The position numbers and the translations under genes were made by a program. 64,000 bases of DNA. Source: Myxococcales bacterium. Lineage in GTDB: Bacteria; Myxococcota; Myxococcia; Myxococcales; Myxococcaceae. Positions 50,755 to 58,188 of the stretch are shown piece after piece (position 1 is the stretch's first letter; every line of letters begins with the position of its first letter). The DNA lies in the NCBI GenBank assembly GCA_030681895.1, contig JAUXRI010000090.1, forward strand, positions 18,044-82,043, read 5' to 3'. Below the pieces are notes generated by a model. The model did not search any database. It saw only the letters and a program-made list of their open reading frames with translations, and was not told the DNA's origin.

Positions 50755-52874
50755 GTGCAGGTGAGGCCGTTGCCCGCGTAGCCCGCGTTGCAGGCGCAGG
50801 TGCGGCTGCCCGGCGTGTTGGTGCAGCTCGCGTTGGCGCTGCACCCGCCGTTGTTGGTGAGGCACTCGTTGACGTCGGCGCAGGTGAAGCCGTCCCCTGT
50901 GAAGCCCGAGGCGCAGGCACACGTCCGGCTGCCTGGCGTATTGGTGCATGCGCCACCCGACGCCACCGCCGCGCAGCCGCCGTTGTTGGTGAGGCACTCG
51001 TTGACGTCGGCGCAGCTGAAGCCGTCTCCCGTGAAGCCCGGGGCGCAGGCGCACGTCCGGCTGCCCGGGGTGTTGGTGCACGCGCCGCCCGAGGCCACCG
51101 CCGCGCAGCCGCCGTTGTTGGTGAGGCACTCGTTGATGTCCGCGCAGGTGAGGCCCGTGCCCGAGTAGCCGGTGGTGCACGAGCAGGTCCGGCTTCCCTG
51201 GGTGTTCGTGCACACGCCGCCGGACGCCACCGCCGCGCAGCCGCCGTTGCTGGTGAGGCACTCGTTGACGTCGGCACAGGTGAAGCCGTTTCCCGTGAAG
51301 CCCGTGGTGCACGCGCAGGTGCGACTGCCCGGCGTGTTGGTGCACGCGCCGCCTGACACGGTCGAAGCACAGCCGCCATTGTTCGTGAGGCACTCGTTCA
51401 CGTCGGCGCACGTCAGGCCGGTTCCCGTGAAGCCCGGGTTGCACGTGCACGTGCGGCTGCCCGTGGTGTTGCTGCACGCCGCGTTGGTGTCGCAGCCTCC
51501 GTTGCCCGAGAGGCACTCGTTCACGTCGCTGCACGTCACGCCATCGCCCATGTACCCGGCGTTGCACGCGCAGGAGCGGGCGCCCGGCGTGTTGGTGCAG
51601 CTGCCGTTCGCCGAGCAACCGCCGTTGTTCGTCAGGCACTCGTTGACGTCGGCGCAGACCAGGCCCGTCCCCGTGAAGCCGGTGTTGCAGGCGCAGGTGC
51701 GCGCGCCCGGTGTGTTGGTGCAGGTCGCCTGCGCCGCGCAGCCGCCGTTGTTGGTGGTGCACTCGTTGACGTCGGCGCACGTCACGCCGTTTCCGGTGAA
51801 GCCTCCGTTGCAGGCACAGGTGCGCGCGCCCGGCGTGTTGGTGCAGCCCGCGTTCACGTCGCAGCTGCCGTTATTGGTGACGCACTCGTTGACGTCGGTG
51901 CAGGTGACGCCGTCGCCGGTGTAGCCGGCGTTGCAGGTACAGGTCCGGCTCCCTGGCGTGTTGGCGCAGGCCGCGTTCGCGCTGCAGCCGCCGTTGCCGG
52001 TGAGGCACTCGTCGATGTCGAGACACGCGCCGCCGTTGTCGCGGTAGCCCGAGGCGCACGTGAAGCCGCACGAGGACGCGGTGCACGTCGCGCTGCTGTT
52101 GGCGGGCTGCGCGCAGGAGCTGCAGCGGTTGCCGCACGAGGCGACGGCGTCGTTCGAGACGCAGCTCTGTCCGCACGCATGTTCTCCCGTCGGGCACGAG
52201 CAGGTGCCTGAGCCGCACGTGGCGCCCATCGGACAATCGCTGGTGAGCCGGCAGCCCGTGAGACAGCGCTTGGTGACGGGGTCGCAGAAGAAGCCCGCGC
52301 CGCAGCCCATGCCGCTCGCCGTGCAGTCGTCGGGGAGCACCGCGCACTGCTCTCGGTTGCACACCTGGCCCTGGCCGCACAATCGCCCGCAGGCGCCGCA
52401 GTTTTCGGGGTCGGCCGAGAGGTCGAGGCAGCGCGTCGAGCAGAAGGTGAGGGTGCCCGCGCACGGGTTGGGCTGACCTGCGTCGGGTACGCCCGCATCA
52501 GGAGCGCCTGCGTCCGCGGAACCGCCGGCCGACGAGCCGCCTGCGGTGCCACCACCGGCCGCGCCTCCTCCAGTCACGCCGCCGCCCTGGCCACCATCGC
52601 CAGCCACGCCGCCGCCCGTGAAGCCTCCCGCGGTGCCGCCGCCCTGATTGAACCCCGAGACCATGCACTTCCCGAAGCTGCACGTGTCGCTGACGCTACA
52701 CGCGCTGCACGTGGCGCCCGCCGTTCCGCACGCCTGCGTCGTGAGGCCAGACTGACAGGCACCTGAGGTGTCACAGCACCCCGTACAGGTCGATGGGCCG
52801 CACGGAGGCGCCGCCGTCGGACAGCCTGACAAGACGAAGGCGCAAGCGACGGCAACGAAGGCTGAAAGGCGCAT
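48522..52874 (-). CDS. Giant lipoprotein: ten EGF-like repeats plus PPC-like modules
   Basis: 1450 residues from ATG 52874 with GGAG 6 bases upstream. The lipobox is 'LSGC' (Cys18). A Cys-rich head (~20-60) and a Gly/Ala linker lead to a second Cys-rich zone ('CGRLCGQGQVCNREQC'). Ten calcium-binding EGF-like repeats follow (~285-705), each with 'DVNEC.TNNGGC' and 'CTNTPGSRTCAC..G(F/Y)TG.G.TC'. The last ~740 residues comprise six ~120-residue beta domains in alternating A and B types, resembling bacterial pre-peptidase C-terminal domains ('DVFYSFTP..TQNY', 'SLTAGQTYFFVIEP'). It is a likely surface adhesin or matrix protein; no enzyme motif is seen. Bacterial cbEGF arrays this long are uncommon outside myxobacteria and relatives. 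Confidence 0.87.
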   Translation of the reverse strand: MRLSAFVAVACAFVLSGCPTAAPPCGPSTCTGCCDTSGACQSGLTTQACGTAGATCSACSVSDTCSFGKCMVSGFNQGGGTAGGFTGGGVAGDGGQGGGVTGGGAAGGGTAGGSSAGGSADAGAPDAGVPDAGQPNPCAGTLTFCSTRCLDLSADPENCGACGRLCGQGQVCNREQCAVLPDDCTASGMGCGAGFFCDPVTKRCLTGCRLTSDCPMGATCGSGTCSCPTGEHACGQSCVSNDAVASCGNRCSSCAQPANSSATCTASSCGFTCASGYRDNGGACLDIDECLTGNGGCSANAACANTPGSRTCTCNAGYTGDGVTCTDVNECVTNNGSCDVNAGCTNTPGARTCACNGGFTGNGVTCADVNECTTNNGGCAAQATCTNTPGARTCACNTGFTGTGLVCADVNECLTNNGGCSANGSCTNTPGARSCACNAGYMGDGVTCSDVNECLSGNGGCDTNAACSNTTGSRTCTCNPGFTGTGLTCADVNECLTNNGGCASTVSGGACTNTPGSRTCACTTGFTGNGFTCADVNECLTSNGGCAAVASGGVCTNTQGSRTCSCTTGYSGTGLTCADINECLTNNGGCAAVASGGACTNTPGSRTCACAPGFTGDGFSCADVNECLTNNGGCAAVASGGACTNTPGSRTCACASGFTGDGFTCADVNECLTNNGGCSANASCTNTPGSRTCACNAGYAGNGLTCTPNGDTCAAAIPLTVSVAATGSTVGAVNDYTGPLSAACASQSYAGPDVVYSFTPSATQNYRATTVGSGFSPAVYASSTCGSLASCQFLGGGAFNFRGTAGVPTFLTVDSTAAGLAGTFSLTVAPVTAPTNDLCSAPTPLAVGVPFAGSFAGAVNDLAPTPACSASFSDSTQPEVFVSFTPPTTGNWVFRETTGADVVMWVSAACDGSCLTLVDEPEQFITSLTAGQTYFFVIEPWSTATTFNIIVEAVTTPANDVCGGAQVLMPSVATNGTTLGAANDVTGPLSGLCGTSAMPGADVFYSFTPAATQNYLVSTVGSGFSPLVYASTTCGATATCVSRGGASFSFHGSAGTPVFLSVDSSSASTTGSFSLTVAPVAAPANDLCSAPTPLAAGVPVAGSFVGAVNDLAPTPACSASFSTSSQPEVFFSFTPPTTGPWVFRETTGADVVMWVSTACDGTCVALVDDPEQLVVSLTAGQTYFFVVEPFNSATAFTIIVEAVTTPANDVCGGAQVLMPSVATNGTTLGAVDDTTGTLSAVCGNSAVPGPDVFYSFTPTATQNYRATTVASGFSPAVYASSTCGAPASCQFLGGGAFNFRGTAGVPTFLTVDSTSAGLAGTFALTVAPVTTPVNDLCSAPTPLTVGVPVTGSFAGAINDLAPTLACSASFSNRTQAEVFFSFTPPTTGTWVFQETTSADVVMWVGAACDGSCLTIVDDPEQLSVSLTAGQTYFFVIEPFGSASTFTIVVN
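50755..52020 (-). repeat. Ten EGF-like coding repeats, ~123-132 bp each
   Basis: Plus-strand landmarks GAGGCACTCGTTGACGTCGG and CCGCCGTTGTTGGTGAGGCA recur about every 123-132 bases. Some neighbouring units, such as those around 50880-51120, are nearly identical. The 132-bp units carry an 'AVASGG' insertion that is absent from the 123-bp units, which defines two sub-families. Confidence 0.9.
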
Positions 52875-53026
52875 CACACGCTCCACGGCGACGACGGAAG
52901 ACGACCGGAAACCCGGCAGGAGGATGCCACGCCCTCTCACCGACTTCGACGCTTCGACGTGCCCTGGTTTTGCGCGTGCGCTGCGAATCGTGTCGTCGGT
53001 CCGCTCGCGCTGGAGCGTTCGCCGCC

Positions 53027-53289
53027 ATGGCGAAAGAGAAAGACCTGCTCGCGCCCCGCTACAAGGCCACATCGAGACGACCGTCGGAGACCGGACCAGC
53101 ACCCACCTCGCGCGCGCGGCGACCGCGATGGCCGACGTCGAGCCGAAGAAGCTCTCGACGAAGCTCGCGTTGGAGTTCCTCGAACACCAGACCTTCGCGC
53201 ACCTCACCAGCCTTCGTGGCATCACCCGCGCCATCGTCGCGGGCCTGCGCCCCATCGAGCGGCAGCGCGGCATTCCCGTCGAGCACTGA
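53027..53289 (+). pseudogene. Small gene with probable one-base frameshift
   Basis: ATG 53027 opens 'MAKEKDLLAPRYKA' (to 53068) and the frame then degenerates into Arg/Ser-rich sequence. The frame one base back continues sensibly from 53068 as 'HIETTVGDRTSTHLARAATAM', followed by 'ADVEPKKLSTKLALEFLEH' and on to TGA 53287-53289. Joining them needs one extra base in GGCCAC near 53068 and gives a clean ~88-residue protein that is helical and soluble. It is either a real frameshift (pseudogene), a sequencing or assembly indel, or a shorter gene starting at the internal ATG 53128. I do not recognise the family. GGAG lies 11 bases upstream of 53027. Confidence 0.55.
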
Positions 53290-53375
53290 GACGCAACGAC
53301 AGCCCGGCACGCGGTGAACACGCGGCGCAGTCGTTCTCGCGGGGCCGCCAGAGGACTTCCGCTACAGTCCCGACG

Positions 53376-54779
53376 ATGCGCATCGCTCTCGTCGCATCGA
53401 TGTTGATGGCTTGCGGCCCGGGACCGTCGTCGACCGATGCTGGAGCGCCCACGACTCCGACCTGGGTCAGCTTTCTCGGCCAGTACGCCATCGACGGCAC
53501 CGAGTTCCACACGCTGGGCCTCGACGGACGAGGGCGGGTGGTGGGGCTGCCAAAGGGCAGAACCAGCAGCGTCATCTGGGCCGAGGGCCACCGCATCGAC
53601 ACCTCGACGCTCACCGGCCAGTCCCCGACCGTCGTCTCGTACCTCGACGCCAGAGACCGCATGATGGGGTTTCTGTCGAGCGGCCCGAACGCCGCCGTCT
53701 TCGCGAAGGACCAGCGCGGCCTCACCCGCTGGTCACCACCGCCGCCGGTGAGCGCCCTTTTCCCCGTCGCGTGGAGCGACGACGATCGTCTTCTCGCCCA
53801 GGGACCCCAGCGCCTGAACTCCGGCACCCTCGTCACGGCCCTGGTCTCCTGGCGCTTCTCCGATGCGCAGGCGTTGCCCGAGAGCGCGCGCGTCGGCCAG
53901 CTGTACTCGTCCGAGCGCATCGTCTCGGCGAACACGAGCTTCGACTACGTCAGCCGCGACATCTCGAACGTCGACGTGCTGCCGAACAAGCTCTTCCAGA
54001 ACGGCGCTGCCGTCGCGACCGAGACCTTCGAGGCTCGCCAGCTCCTCGAGGACGGCACCGTGTGGGGTCGGGTGAAGGCGAGTGATGGCCTGCAGACGGC
54101 GCGGTGGGTCGGCGGCGTCACCAGCATCGTCGACCCGACAGACTTCCTCGCAGCGAGTCCCGCGGGCGACGCACTCGCAGCAGGCGACGGCCACGCGCTG
54201 CTCGTTTCACGTGACGGCTCGAAGCGCGCGCTCGACGTGCCGTTCATGAAGAACGCGCACTATTGGCTCAACGACGAGGGGCGGGTGCTCCTGCAGGACC
54301 TGCTCACCGGCAACACGTGGCTCTACACGCCCCGAACCCTGGCTGACCCGCTCGGCGCGACGAACCTGTTGCTCTCCGAGATCAACGCGAAGAACCTCGA
54401 GCGCGCCCCACTCGAGGTGACGAGCGTGACGGCCACCGCCACGACGCAGAGCCTGGTCATCGAGCTGCTCGCAGCGCCGTCGAACGTTCGCCCTCGGGCC
54501 GTGACGCTCCAGGCGCAGCTGGGACGCGCGCCCGTGCCTGGCGAAACGTGGCCGGTGGGAGCGCGCTTCGTGAACGGGCACGCCGAGCAGCTCATCATCA
54601 CCTACAGCGAAGGCGCTCCCTCACGAGTCTTCGTCGCGAACGGTGGCAGCGTCGAGTTGATCGAGCTCGCGGGCAACGTCGCCAGACTGAAGCTGAACGC
54701 CATCACGTTCTCCGAAGGCGATGCGCCGGCTTTCACCCTGTCGGGCGCGGTCGAGGTTCATTCAGTCAACGACCCCTAG
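53376..54779 (+). CDS. Lipoprotein with propeller-like body, unknown role
   Basis: 467 residues from ATG 53376. The signal peptide is very short with lipobox 'LMAC' (Cys13), followed by a short 'GPGPSSTDAGAP' linker. The body, up to ~320, contains repeated strand-like segments with 'DGRGRVVGLPKG', 'DARDRMMGFLS', 'WSDDDRLLAQG', 'LEDGTVWGRV' and 'LNDEGRVLLQD'. These recall the DxxGxVVG repeats of HAF-type or beta-propeller extracellular proteins. The last 140 residues are beta-rich. No catalytic motif is visible. It is probably an outer-membrane lipoprotein. It converges with the kinase gene. Confidence 0.75.
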   Translation: MRIALVASMLMACGPGPSSTDAGAPTTPTWVSFLGQYAIDGTEFHTLGLDGRGRVVGLPKGRTSSVIWAEGHRIDTSTLTGQSPTVVSYLDARDRMMGFLSSGPNAAVFAKDQRGLTRWSPPPPVSALFPVAWSDDDRLLAQGPQRLNSGTLVTALVSWRFSDAQALPESARVGQLYSSERIVSANTSFDYVSRDISNVDVLPNKLFQNGAAVATETFEARQLLEDGTVWGRVKASDGLQTARWVGGVTSIVDPTDFLAASPAGDALAAGDGHALLVSRDGSKRALDVPFMKNAHYWLNDEGRVLLQDLLTGNTWLYTPRTLADPLGATNLLLSEINAKNLERAPLEVTSVTATATTQSLVIELLAAPSNVRPRAVTLQAQLGRAPVPGETWPVGARFVNGHAEQLIITYSEGAPSRVFVANGGSVELIELAGNVARLKLNAITFSEGDAPAFTLSGAVEVHSVNDP

Positions 54780-54810
54780 CGTCAGTCGTTCGCGTGCCGT
54801 TCAAAGTGCC

Positions 54811-57800
54811 TCAGCGCTCGAGCGCGGCTTCGAGCGCACGCGCGGCGATGCGCACCTCTTCACTCTGCGACGTCCGGGCCCGCCGGCTGCCACGCGCAGC
54901 GCGAACGTCACTCAACATCGCGCGCGCCTCTTTCGGCCCGGCGTCCTTGGCGGCGACCTCGACGTGCATGCGACGCAGCGCGAGCGCCGTGAGTGACAGC
55001 GGGTCCTTCACGGCCTCGAGGCGGGCCTCGGCCGCCGACAACGTGACGCGGGCCTGCGAGAGATGACCGCGCTGCATCTGCACGGCCGCGAGGTAGGTGA
55101 GGAACAGCCCCTCGTGCCGCAGGTCGCCGACCTCCGCGAGCCGCGTGATGGCTTCTTCCAGCGGTCCCTGCGCCGCGTCGAGCTCACCGCGCGCCAACAA
55201 CACCCCCGCATGTTTGCCCGTGAAGTAGCCCTCGAGGCGCACGTCGCGCACCGCGCGTGCCCGGGCGACGGCCTCTGAGAAGAAGGTGAGGGCGAGGTCG
55301 AGCTTCTCCTGCTCCTGGTAGATGGTGCCGAGCGAGCCCAGCAGCCGCGCTTCGGTCGTGGAGTCGCCACGCTTGCGCGCGAGCGGCAGCCCTTCGTCAC
55401 AGCACAGCGCCGCCTCGTCGAGGTCACCCATGGCCACCTGCACGATGGCGAGCGACGAGAGCGTCTGCAGCGCCAACGCGTCGTCCTTGCTCGCGCGGGC
55501 GGCGGACAGCGCGCTCACCAACCAGTCACGCGCCGACTCGACGTCGCCCGACACGAAGCGCGCCACCGCGAGGTCGCGACGAATGCGGCCCTCGAGCGCG
55601 CGCTCTCCTGACGACTCGACGACGGACATCGCGCGGGACAGCTCGTCGACCGCGAGGGCCGGCCTGCCGAGCGTGCGCTGCAGGTTTCCCCGCTGCTGCA
55701 TCGCGCGGGCGATGACGGGCATCTTCACGCCGACGTTCCGCGCCACCGTGAGTGCGTCGTCGAGCAGCGCCAGGTGAGACGAGAACGGGCCCTTGCGCAG
55801 GAAGACGGGCTCGAGCGCCTCGAGGGCTCCCAGCGCGGTCGTCGCGGTGGCCTGGGTCGGCGGCATCGTCGAGAGCGCGCGGTCGAACACCTCGGTGAGG
55901 TTCTCCCGCTCCACCTCGAGGTGCGTCAGCGCGTCGAGCGAGGTGCCGTTCGCCACCGCCGTCGCCCAGGCGCGGCCGACCTGCAGGTAGTGGGTGGCGT
56001 GACGGTGTCTCGCGCGCGGCGCGTCGTCGGAGGCCGCCAGCTTCTCGGCCGCGAACTCGTGAATCGACTCGAGCAGGCCCAGCCGCAGCTCCTTCGGCAG
56101 CGACGGCACGGCGAAGTAGCGCACCAGCGACTTGCGGTGCAGCGCGCGCAGCAGGCCGACCGGGTCCGTCGAGCCCTTGTGTCCGCTCACGTCGATGACG
56201 GCGCTCGCGGCCTCGACGGTGAAGCCGCCACGGAAGACCGAGAGCTGCGAGAGCGCCTGCTGCTCCGCCGGCGACAGCAGCTGCCACGACCAGTCGATGG
56301 TGTTCCAGAGCGTCGCGTGGCGGGTCGCCTGACGCGCACGGCCGCCGAGCAGGTCGAACCGCTCCCGTAGCCGGTCCTTCACCTCACGCACCGAGAGCTC
56401 CGAGAGCCGCGACGCGGCGAGCTCGAGCGCGAGCGGGTGGCCCTCGAGGCGCTCACAGATGATGGCGACGTCTTCGAGCTCCGGGCGCGTCAGGGCTCTG
56501 GGCCGCACCTTCTCGGCGTGCGCGCGGAACAACTGCATCGCCGCCGACTCGACGCCACCGACGGGCAGAGGCTCGAGCGGCTGCACCACTTCGTCGGCGA
56601 GCGACAGGGCCTCGCGGCTGGTGACGAGCAGCCGCAGCTCCGGCGCGCGCGAGAGCCACACGCCGACGGAGGACTGCGCGAGCGGCACCAGTTGCTCGAA
56701 GTTGTCGAGCACCACCAGCGCCCGGCCCAGCGACCTCAACGTGCGCGACGCGTGCGTCACCGTCGCGTCCGACGTGGCGTTCATCGGCACCTGCACGTCG
56801 AGCGCGGCCGCGACGGCCTTCGACACCTGCTCGAGCGAGCGGCACTCGGCGAGGTCGACGAACCAGACGCCGCCGTCGGCTTCGTAGTTCGGTAGCTGCG
56901 AGGCGGCGAACTGCTGCGCGAGCCGCGTCTTGCCCATGCCGCCGAAGCCGACCAGCGTCACCAGGCGCGTGCCTTCGTCGAACGACGACTTCAGCGCCTT
57001 CAGGTCGTTCTCGCGGCCGATGAAGGGCCCTGCCGAGGGCACCAGGTTCGTCTTGCGGGTCGACGCGCGCCCGAGGAACTGCTCCACCGCGCCGAGGAAG
57101 TCGTCGGCCTGCTCGAGCGTCGGCTCCTTCTTGCGCTCGACGCCCTTCACCTTGCGCGTCTTCGTCTTCTCTTCCTTGAGGGGAATCGGCGGCGCAGACG
57201 GCGCGGCGGTGGGCGGCCCATCGAACAGACTCCCGAGCCAGCGCGTGAGACGGCTCGGCGATGACGGCGTCTTGAGCTCGACGAGGAAGTCCTCCAGCGC
57301 AGTGGCGAACGCCTCACAGCTGGCGAACCGTTTGTCGCGGTCGAGCGCGAGGGCCTTGAGCACCAGGGCGTCGAGGTCCTTCGGCAGGCCTTTGCGCTTC
57401 GTCGACGGCGCCGCCACCCGGCCTTCGATGATGGCGCGCAACACCTCGGCGTCGCTGGCCCGGGCGAACAGGCGCTCGAGCACCAGCAGCTCCCACAACA
57501 CCACGCCCAGTGAGTAGAGGTCGCTTCGCCCGTCGAGCTCGACGCTCTCGAGCTGCTCCGGCGAGACGTACCCGAGCTTGCCCTTGACGATGCCGACCTC
57601 GGTCTTCGAGCTGCGGTGCGCCGAGCGGGCCACGCCGAAGTCGAGCACCTTGGTGATGCCGTCTTTGGTGACGAAGAGGTTCTGCGGCGAGACGTCGCGG
57701 TGGACGATCTGCATCGCCCGCCCCTCGAGGTCCGTCTTCACGTGCGCCGCGTGCAGGCCTCGCGCCGCGTCAGCCACCACCTGCAGCGCCATCGCCACGG

Positions 57801-58134
57801 GCACCTCAGCGCCTCGCGCGTGCGCCTGGCGGATGATGGACGCGACGTCGTGGCCCTCGAGGTACTCCATCACGATGAACCACGCGCCCTCGTCTTCACC
57901 GGCGTCGAAGACGCTGACCAGGTTCGGATGCCGCAGATCGGCCGCGACGCGCGCCTCGTCGACGAACATGCGCACGAAGTCGGGGTTGTCGGCGTAGCCG
58001 GGCAGAATGCGCTTGAGGCAGACGAGCTTCTCGAAGCCCTTCTTGCCCTGCTGGCGGGCGAGGAAGACCTCGGCCATGCCGCCGGCTGCGAGCTTCTTGA
58101 TGAGGTGGTACCGGCCTGCCACGGGAGCGGACAT
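54811..58134 (-). CDS. Ser/Thr protein kinase fused to NTPase and TPR domains
   Basis: 1107 residues from ATG 58134; a GTG 42 bases upstream is possible and neither has a clear ribosome site. The kinase domain (~8-275) has Gly-loop 'LAAGGMAEVFLA', Lys41, catalytic 'HRDVSPQN' (145-152), 'DFG' 165-167 and 'GYVSPEQL'. A Ser/Pro-rich linker precedes an NB-ARC/AfsR-like ATPase with P-loop 'GFGGMGKT' (~395) and Walker B 'ALVVLDNFEQL'. A 'TSREAL' sensor and a helical region lead into TPR-like repeats to the end. This Pkn-ATPase-TPR fusion is typical of myxobacteria. It probably senses a partner through the TPRs and signals by phosphorylation; targets are unknown. Confidence 0.92.
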   Translation of the reverse strand: MSAPVAGRYHLIKKLAAGGMAEVFLARQQGKKGFEKLVCLKRILPGYADNPDFVRMFVDEARVAADLRHPNLVSVFDAGEDEGAWFIVMEYLEGHDVASIIRQAHARGAEVPVAMALQVVADAARGLHAAHVKTDLEGRAMQIVHRDVSPQNLFVTKDGITKVLDFGVARSAHRSSKTEVGIVKGKLGYVSPEQLESVELDGRSDLYSLGVVLWELLVLERLFARASDAEVLRAIIEGRVAAPSTKRKGLPKDLDALVLKALALDRDKRFASCEAFATALEDFLVELKTPSSPSRLTRWLGSLFDGPPTAAPSAPPIPLKEEKTKTRKVKGVERKKEPTLEQADDFLGAVEQFLGRASTRKTNLVPSAGPFIGRENDLKALKSSFDEGTRLVTLVGFGGMGKTRLAQQFAASQLPNYEADGGVWFVDLAECRSLEQVSKAVAAALDVQVPMNATSDATVTHASRTLRSLGRALVVLDNFEQLVPLAQSSVGVWLSRAPELRLLVTSREALSLADEVVQPLEPLPVGGVESAAMQLFRAHAEKVRPRALTRPELEDVAIICERLEGHPLALELAASRLSELSVREVKDRLRERFDLLGGRARQATRHATLWNTIDWSWQLLSPAEQQALSQLSVFRGGFTVEAASAVIDVSGHKGSTDPVGLLRALHRKSLVRYFAVPSLPKELRLGLLESIHEFAAEKLAASDDAPRARHRHATHYLQVGRAWATAVANGTSLDALTHLEVERENLTEVFDRALSTMPPTQATATTALGALEALEPVFLRKGPFSSHLALLDDALTVARNVGVKMPVIARAMQQRGNLQRTLGRPALAVDELSRAMSVVESSGERALEGRIRRDLAVARFVSGDVESARDWLVSALSAARASKDDALALQTLSSLAIVQVAMGDLDEAALCCDEGLPLARKRGDSTTEARLLGSLGTIYQEQEKLDLALTFFSEAVARARAVRDVRLEGYFTGKHAGVLLARGELDAAQGPLEEAITRLAEVGDLRHEGLFLTYLAAVQMQRGHLSQARVTLSAAEARLEAVKDPLSLTALALRRMHVEVAAKDAGPKEARAMLSDVRAARGSRRARTSQSEEVRIAARALEAALER

Positions 58135-58188
58135 GTCGAGGAGCCCGGGCTTACTCGGGCCTCGGCGCAGTGTCACAGCCTGCGCGCG

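Noticed and set aside
54769..54791. Inverted repeat AACGAC/GTCGTT at the convergent ends near 54.78 kb as a terminator
   Set aside because: Six-base stem with an 11-base loop and no T tract; too weak to call.
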